DNA from: Kiloniellales bacterium
Lineage (GTDB): Bacteria > Pseudomonadota > Alphaproteobacteria > Kiloniellales > JAKSBE01
NCBI GenBank assembly: GCA_030067055.1
Contig: JASJAL010000181.1
Location: forward strand, 1-11,336
Length of the DNA: 11,336 nt
Reading direction: 5' to 3'
Program-made: the position numbers and the translations under genes
In this document: positions 8,740 through 11,336 of the stretch, piece after piece
Layout: the number at the start of each line of letters is the position of its first letter
Numbering within the stretch: the first letter of the stretch is position 1
The notes under the pieces: model-generated
Seen by the model: only the letters and a program-made list of their open reading frames with translations
Databases searched by the model: none
What the model was told of the DNA's origin: nothing

Positions 8740-8756
8740 CTCCGGCGGCGCCGGAG
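8740..8756 (-). terminator. Short GC-rich stem after the ccsA-like gene, possible weak terminator or attenuator
   Basis: A 7-bp perfect stem (CTCCGGC / GCCGGAG) with a 3-base loop lies 37 bases past the stop codon of the ccsA-like gene, in the direction of its transcription. The stem is strong, but no T-tract follows on either strand, so intrinsic termination is doubtful. It may only protect or pause the message, or be chance in GC-rich DNA. It shares the 97-base gap with the dusB start-site repeat. Confidence 0.25.
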
Positions 8757-8792
8757 ATGCACGTCCTTTCGTGGCGTGCTTCGGCCCGCAAA

Positions 8793-9596
8793 TCAGGCCG
8801 CAAGCACGTCCGTCACAAACTTCACCCCGAGGAAGGCCAGGGTCAGCAGTAAGTAGCCCAGAAGCGCCAGGCGCACGGCCGTACGGCCCCTCAGGCCGGT
8901 CATGTGGTGAAAACCCAGGAGCATGAGCAGAACGCCAAAGGCGAGGAAGGACAAAAGGATCTTGTGGTCGAGGATCAGTAGCAAACCGCTGCTGATGTAC
9001 TGCACGGCCATTCCGGTGGTCAGCCCCGCCGCCATGACCAAAACCGACCAGCGCAGCAAGCCGACCTCCAACCGCTCGGCGTCGGCCAGGGCCGGAAGGA
9101 GGCGCGACAGGCCGCTTTCGCGCTTCCGCTTGAGCGCGCGGTCCTGAATAAGGACCGCCGTCGCGGCGACCGCGGCCAAGGTCGCCAGGGCATAGGTCAC
9201 GAGCGCCGCGGCGATGTGGATCCTGAGCCAGGCGTCAAAGGCCAGGTCCGGGTTCCCCTGAGACGACGCCTGCGCCCAGACGGTCGCCAGAAGGCCGAGC
9301 AGCAAGAGGTAGGGCAGCACCAGCGGAGCCAGACGCCAGGCTGCGCGCAGGGCGGCCGAAAGCAGGATGAAGAGCGCGAGCGTAGTCGCGATCGACAGCC
9401 AGATGGTGGCACTGAAGCCGGCGTCCCATACGCCCCTGAAGCCGACCACAGCGACCGCGCTGCTGCCGGCCAGGGCGACCGCCAGGAGAAGCCAGTAGAC
9501 CGTGTCGGGACGTTCCAGCGGGCGCCGGAACGGCAGGATCGCCCCCGGCAGCAGAGCGACCAGGGCTGCGAGACTCATCGCGGAGGCTTGCCACAT
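8793..9596 (-). CDS. CcsA/YpjD-type cytochrome c assembly membrane protein
   Basis: This is a 267-residue, very hydrophobic protein with about eight predicted helices (roughly 5-22, 32-51, 62-82, 90-107, 127-150, 182-200, 212-230, 241-260). The segment I-H-I-A-A-A-L-V-T-Y-A-L (126-137), the D-H-K (210-212) before a helix, and the H230-H231 pair match the HemX/CcsA/YpjD family of haem-handling membrane proteins. H127 and H211 are the likely haem-facing histidines. Family role is cytochrome c assembly, but YpjD members have no settled reaction, so I give no symbol. The start is the ATG at 9594-9596. An AAGAGGTGAT match to anti-Shine-Dalgarno lies upstream but ends about 11 bases from the ATG, a wide spacing. 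It is divergent from ispDF and lies 97 bases upstream of dusB on the same strand. No ccm or ccs genes surround it. Confidence 0.8.
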   Translation of the reverse strand: MWQASAMSLAALVALLPGAILPFRRPLERPDTVYWLLLAVALAGSSAVAVVGFRGVWDAGFSATIWLSIATTLALFILLSAALRAAWRLAPLVLPYLLLLGLLATVWAQASSQGNPDLAFDAWLRIHIAAALVTYALATLAAVAATAVLIQDRALKRKRESGLSRLLPALADAERLEVGLLRWSVLVMAAGLTTGMAVQYISSGLLLILDHKILLSFLAFGVLLMLLGFHHMTGLRGRTAVRLALLGYLLLTLAFLGVKFVTDVLAA

Positions 9597-9694
9597 GGCC
9601 CCTATATATCACCTCTTGGCCGGACCGCCATCGCGCTCTAGGGTCTGCCCGGAATTCGACGGGCAACCGTTGCCACGAAACCGAGGGAGAGCCC
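9597..9694. promoter_or_regulatory. Divergent promoter region between the ccsA-like gene and ispDF
   Basis: This is the only head-to-head gap in the window, so it must hold promoters for both directions. For ispDF a weak candidate is TTGGCC (9616-9621), 17 bases, TAGGGT (9639-9644). For the minus strand the AT-rich TATATA (9603-9608) could be a -10 element; if so, transcription would begin at about the ATG itself. A ribosome site GAGGGAGA (9683-9690) precedes the ispDF ATG at a normal distance. The palindrome at 9662-9674 lies between the candidate promoter and that site. Existence of promoters is inferred from gene orientation; the exact boxes are guesses. Confidence 0.45.
9662..9674. repeat. 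13-bp palindrome upstream of ispDF
   Basis: GGCAAC-C-GTTGCC is a perfect 6-bp inverted repeat around one base. It lies eight bases before the ispDF ribosome site and about 20 bases downstream of the candidate -10 element, so it would be in the transcribed leader. It includes CAA-N3-TTG, the general form reported for rhizobial NtrX sites (from memory). A protein-binding role is inference only. Confidence 0.35.
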
Positions 9695-10864
9695 ATGTCC
9701 GAAGCCGCTGCCCTGGTGGTTGCCGCCGGACGCGGCCATCGCTTCGGCGCCGAAATGCCGAAGCAGTTCCTCTCCCTCGCCGGCAAGCCGGTGTTGCGCC
9801 ACTCACTGGAGGCCTTTGCAACCCACCCCGCGGTTGCCGCGGTCCAGACAGTGATTCATCCGGACGACCGGGACCTCTACGACACGGCTGCCGCGGGGCT
9901 CGATCTCCGGCCGCCCGCCGACGGCGGTGCGACCCGTCAGGATTCGGTGCGCCTGGGCCTTGCCGCCCTCGCCGACCTTGCGCCGAAACGAGTGCTGATC
10001 CACGACGGGGCGCGGCCCTTCGTCTCCGGCGAGATCATCGACCGAGTCCTGGCGGGCCTCGAAAGCCATCCCGGGGTCATCCCGGCCGTGCCCGTGGCCG
10101 ACACCTTGAAGCGGGTCGAGGACGGATCGGTCTCCGGCACCGTCGACCGCAGTGGGTTGTGGCGGGCGCAGACCCCGCAGGGCTTCCGCTACGCCGATAT
10201 CCTGGCGGCCCACGCCGACTTTGCCGGTCGCGAAATGACCGACGACGCGGCCCTGCTCGAGGCCGCGGGCCTGACGGTCGGCATCGTCGAGGGCGCGGAG
10301 CGCAACTTCAAGATCACCAGCAAGGACGACATGGAACGCGCAGAAGGCCTGCTGGCCGGCGGCCGGCGGGAGACCCGCTGCGGCACCGGCTTCGACGTCC
10401 ATCGATTCGGCCCGCCGGTCCCCGGCGGCCTGACCATCCAGCTCTGTGGCCTTGCGGTGCCGCACGACCGGGCGCTGCTCGGCCATTCCGATGCCGACGT
10501 CGGGCTTCACGCGATCACCGACGCAATCCTCGGAGCGCTGGGACAAGGCGATATCGGCAGCCATTTCCCGCCCTCCGACCCACAGTGGAAGGGTGCGGAT
10601 TCTGCGGTCTTCCTATGCGCCGCCGGCGAGCTTGCCGCCGCCCGGGACGGCCGGATCGTCCACCTCGACGTGACCTTGATTTGCGAGGCGCCCAAGATCG
10701 GCCCCCTACGCGAGGCCATGGTCGCAAGGATCGCCGAGATCCTCGAGCTCGATCCCGGCCGGATCAGCGTCAAGGCCACGACCACGGAGAGCCTCGGCTT
10801 CACCGGCCGGCGCGAAGGCATCGCGGCCCAGGCCATCGCTAGCCTGGAACTGCCTGGCGGCTGA
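9695..10864 (+). CDS. ispDF: IspDF, bifunctional MEP-pathway enzyme (CDP-ME synthase and MECDP synthase)
   Basis: This is a 389-residue fusion. The N-terminal part (1-225) is 2-C-methyl-D-erythritol 4-phosphate cytidylyltransferase: A10-A-G-x-G-x-R-x-G loop, M-P-K-Q-F (21-25), G-A-T-R-Q-D-S-V (78-85), H-D-G-A-R-P-F (103-109), V-A-D-T-L-K (134-139) and T-D-D-A (182-185). The C-terminal part (about 228-389) is 2-C-methyl-D-erythritol 2,4-cyclodiphosphate synthase, with metal ligands expected at D234, H236 and H272, G-H-S-D-A-D (263-268) and A-T-T-T-E-S-L-G-F-T-G-R (361-372). It catalyses steps three and five of the pathway; IspE supplies step four from elsewhere. The fusion is common in alphaproteobacteria. 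The ATG follows a GAGGGAGA ribosome site. The TGA shares its last base with the pgpA ATG, so the two are coupled. Cytoplasmic, probably essential. Confidence 0.97.
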   Translation: MSEAAALVVAAGRGHRFGAEMPKQFLSLAGKPVLRHSLEAFATHPAVAAVQTVIHPDDRDLYDTAAAGLDLRPPADGGATRQDSVRLGLAALADLAPKRVLIHDGARPFVSGEIIDRVLAGLESHPGVIPAVPVADTLKRVEDGSVSGTVDRSGLWRAQTPQGFRYADILAAHADFAGREMTDDAALLEAAGLTVGIVEGAERNFKITSKDDMERAEGLLAGGRRETRCGTGFDVHRFGPPVPGGLTIQLCGLAVPHDRALLGHSDADVGLHAITDAILGALGQGDIGSHFPPSDPQWKGADSAVFLCAAGELAAARDGRIVHLDVTLICEAPKIGPLREAMVARIAEILELDPGRISVKATTTESLGFTGRREGIAAQAIASLELPGG

Positions 10865-11336
10865 TGTTCCGCCGGCCTGCCCTGCCCTTCCTGTCGCCCG
10901 TGACCTTGCTGGCCACCTGGTTCGGCAGCGGGCTGCTCCGCAAGGCGCCCGGCACCTTCGGCTCCCTGGCCGCCCTGCCCTTCGCCGCCCTGATCCATTG
11001 GGCCGGCGGCAATCTTTCTCTGTTGGCTGCCGCTATCGCCGTCTTCGGGCTCGGCCTCGCGGTCAGCGGTCGCTACGCCCAGGCCGGCGGCGATCCCGAT
11101 CCCGGCGCGGTGGTCATTGACGAGGTTGCCGGGCAATGGCTGACCCTGGCGCCGCTCTGCCTGACGGTCGAGAGCTTCGCCCTGGGCTTCGTCCTGTTCC
11201 GCTTTTTCGACATCGCCAAGCTCTGGCCGATCAGCCTTGCCGAGCGGCGACTCTCCGGTGCTTTGGGTATCATGGCCGACGACATGGTCGCCGGCCTCTT
11301 CGCCGGGGCGGTGGCCTACGGCCTGCTGGCTGCCTT
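10864..11336 (+). CDS. pgpA: PgpA, phosphatidylglycerophosphatase A (3' end outside window)
   Basis: The frame opens at the ATG overlapping the ispDF stop (TGATG) and runs open to the window edge, giving 157 complete codons; the end is missing. Reading the translation: K-A-P-G-T-F-G-S (residues 27-34) matches the N-terminal family signature. D-P-G-A-V-V-I-D-E-V-A-G-Q-W (about 80-93) and F-R-F-F-D-I-A-K-L-W-P-I (about 113-124) are the central motifs, and M-A-D-D-M-V-A-G (about 138-145) is the conserved acidic C-terminal motif. Alternating hydrophobic segments fit an inner-membrane protein. In the family it dephosphorylates phosphatidylglycerophosphate to phosphatidylglycerol. The usual K-P-W-P-I reads K-L-W-P-I here, a mild variation. 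In related genomes a cinA-like gene often follows, but that is beyond this window. Confidence 0.93.
   Translation, partial: MFRRPALPFLSPVTLLATWFGSGLLRKAPGTFGSLAALPFAALIHWAGGNLSLLAAAIAVFGLGLAVSGRYAQAGGDPDPGAVVIDEVAGQWLTLAPLCLTVESFALGFVLFRFFDIAKLWPISLAERRLSGALGIMADDMVAGLFAGAVAYGLLAA

Noticed and set aside
8697..8792. Sigma54 promoter for dusB-ntrBC
   Set aside because: I looked for TGGCAC-N5-TTGC type sequences here and in the ntrC-ntrY gap and saw no acceptable match.
9502..10842. 446-codon plus-strand frame overlapping ispDF in another frame
   Set aside because: It is Arg/Pro-rich frame-shadow sequence; the ispDF frame carries all IspD and IspF motifs and a good ribosome site.
1..11336. Undescribed defence, mobile or biosynthetic system
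   Set aside because: All nine genes belong to known families in a gene order familiar from alphaproteobacteria; no integrase, transposase, toxin, direct-repeat array or region of different composition was seen.

Overview
The window is GC-rich, densely packed chromosomal DNA. It most resembles an alphaproteobacterium of the Rhodospirillales type. The evidence is the consecutive dusB(nifR3)-ntrB-ntrC-ntrY-ntrX-trkA cluster, the fused ispDF gene followed by pgpA, and strong third-position GC, which produces many long antisense shadow frames. Nine genes fill almost all of the window. No intergenic gap exceeds 100 bases. I see no RNA gene, insertion sequence, CRISPR array, prophage or broken gene.

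Minus strand, read from right to left (9596 down to 4): a CcsA/YpjD-type eight-helix membrane protein (8793..9596); a 97-base gap with two hairpins; dusB, a tRNA-dihydrouridine synthase (7707..8696); ntrB (6586..7707) and ntrC (5147..6586), the soluble nitrogen two-component pair; a 70-base gap with a 20-base inverted repeat; ntrY (2830..5076) and ntrX (1377..2795), the membrane-bound sensor and its regulator; and trkA (4..1380), the potassium-uptake NAD-binding subunit. The stop and start codons overlap at dusB/ntrB, ntrB/ntrC and ntrX/trkA, so these genes are probably translated from shared messages.

Plus strand: ispDF (9695..10864) is a two-domain enzyme for two non-consecutive steps of the MEP isoprenoid pathway. 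It overlaps the start of pgpA (10864 to beyond the window end), a phosphatidylglycerophosphate phosphatase. The 98 bases between the ccsA-like gene and ispDF form the only divergent promoter region.

Functionally the left 8.7 kb is one nitrogen- and ion-homeostasis regulatory block: NtrB/NtrC for nitrogen limitation, NtrY/NtrX for nitrogen, redox or envelope signals, and TrkA for K+. The right part is housekeeping isoprenoid and phospholipid synthesis. The protein content is ordinary for the group and I found no undescribed multi-gene system. The most interesting signals are non-coding: a perfect 11-bp inverted repeat whose downstream arm contains the dusB start codon, and GTTGC/GCAAC inverted repeats upstream of ntrY and of ispDF.
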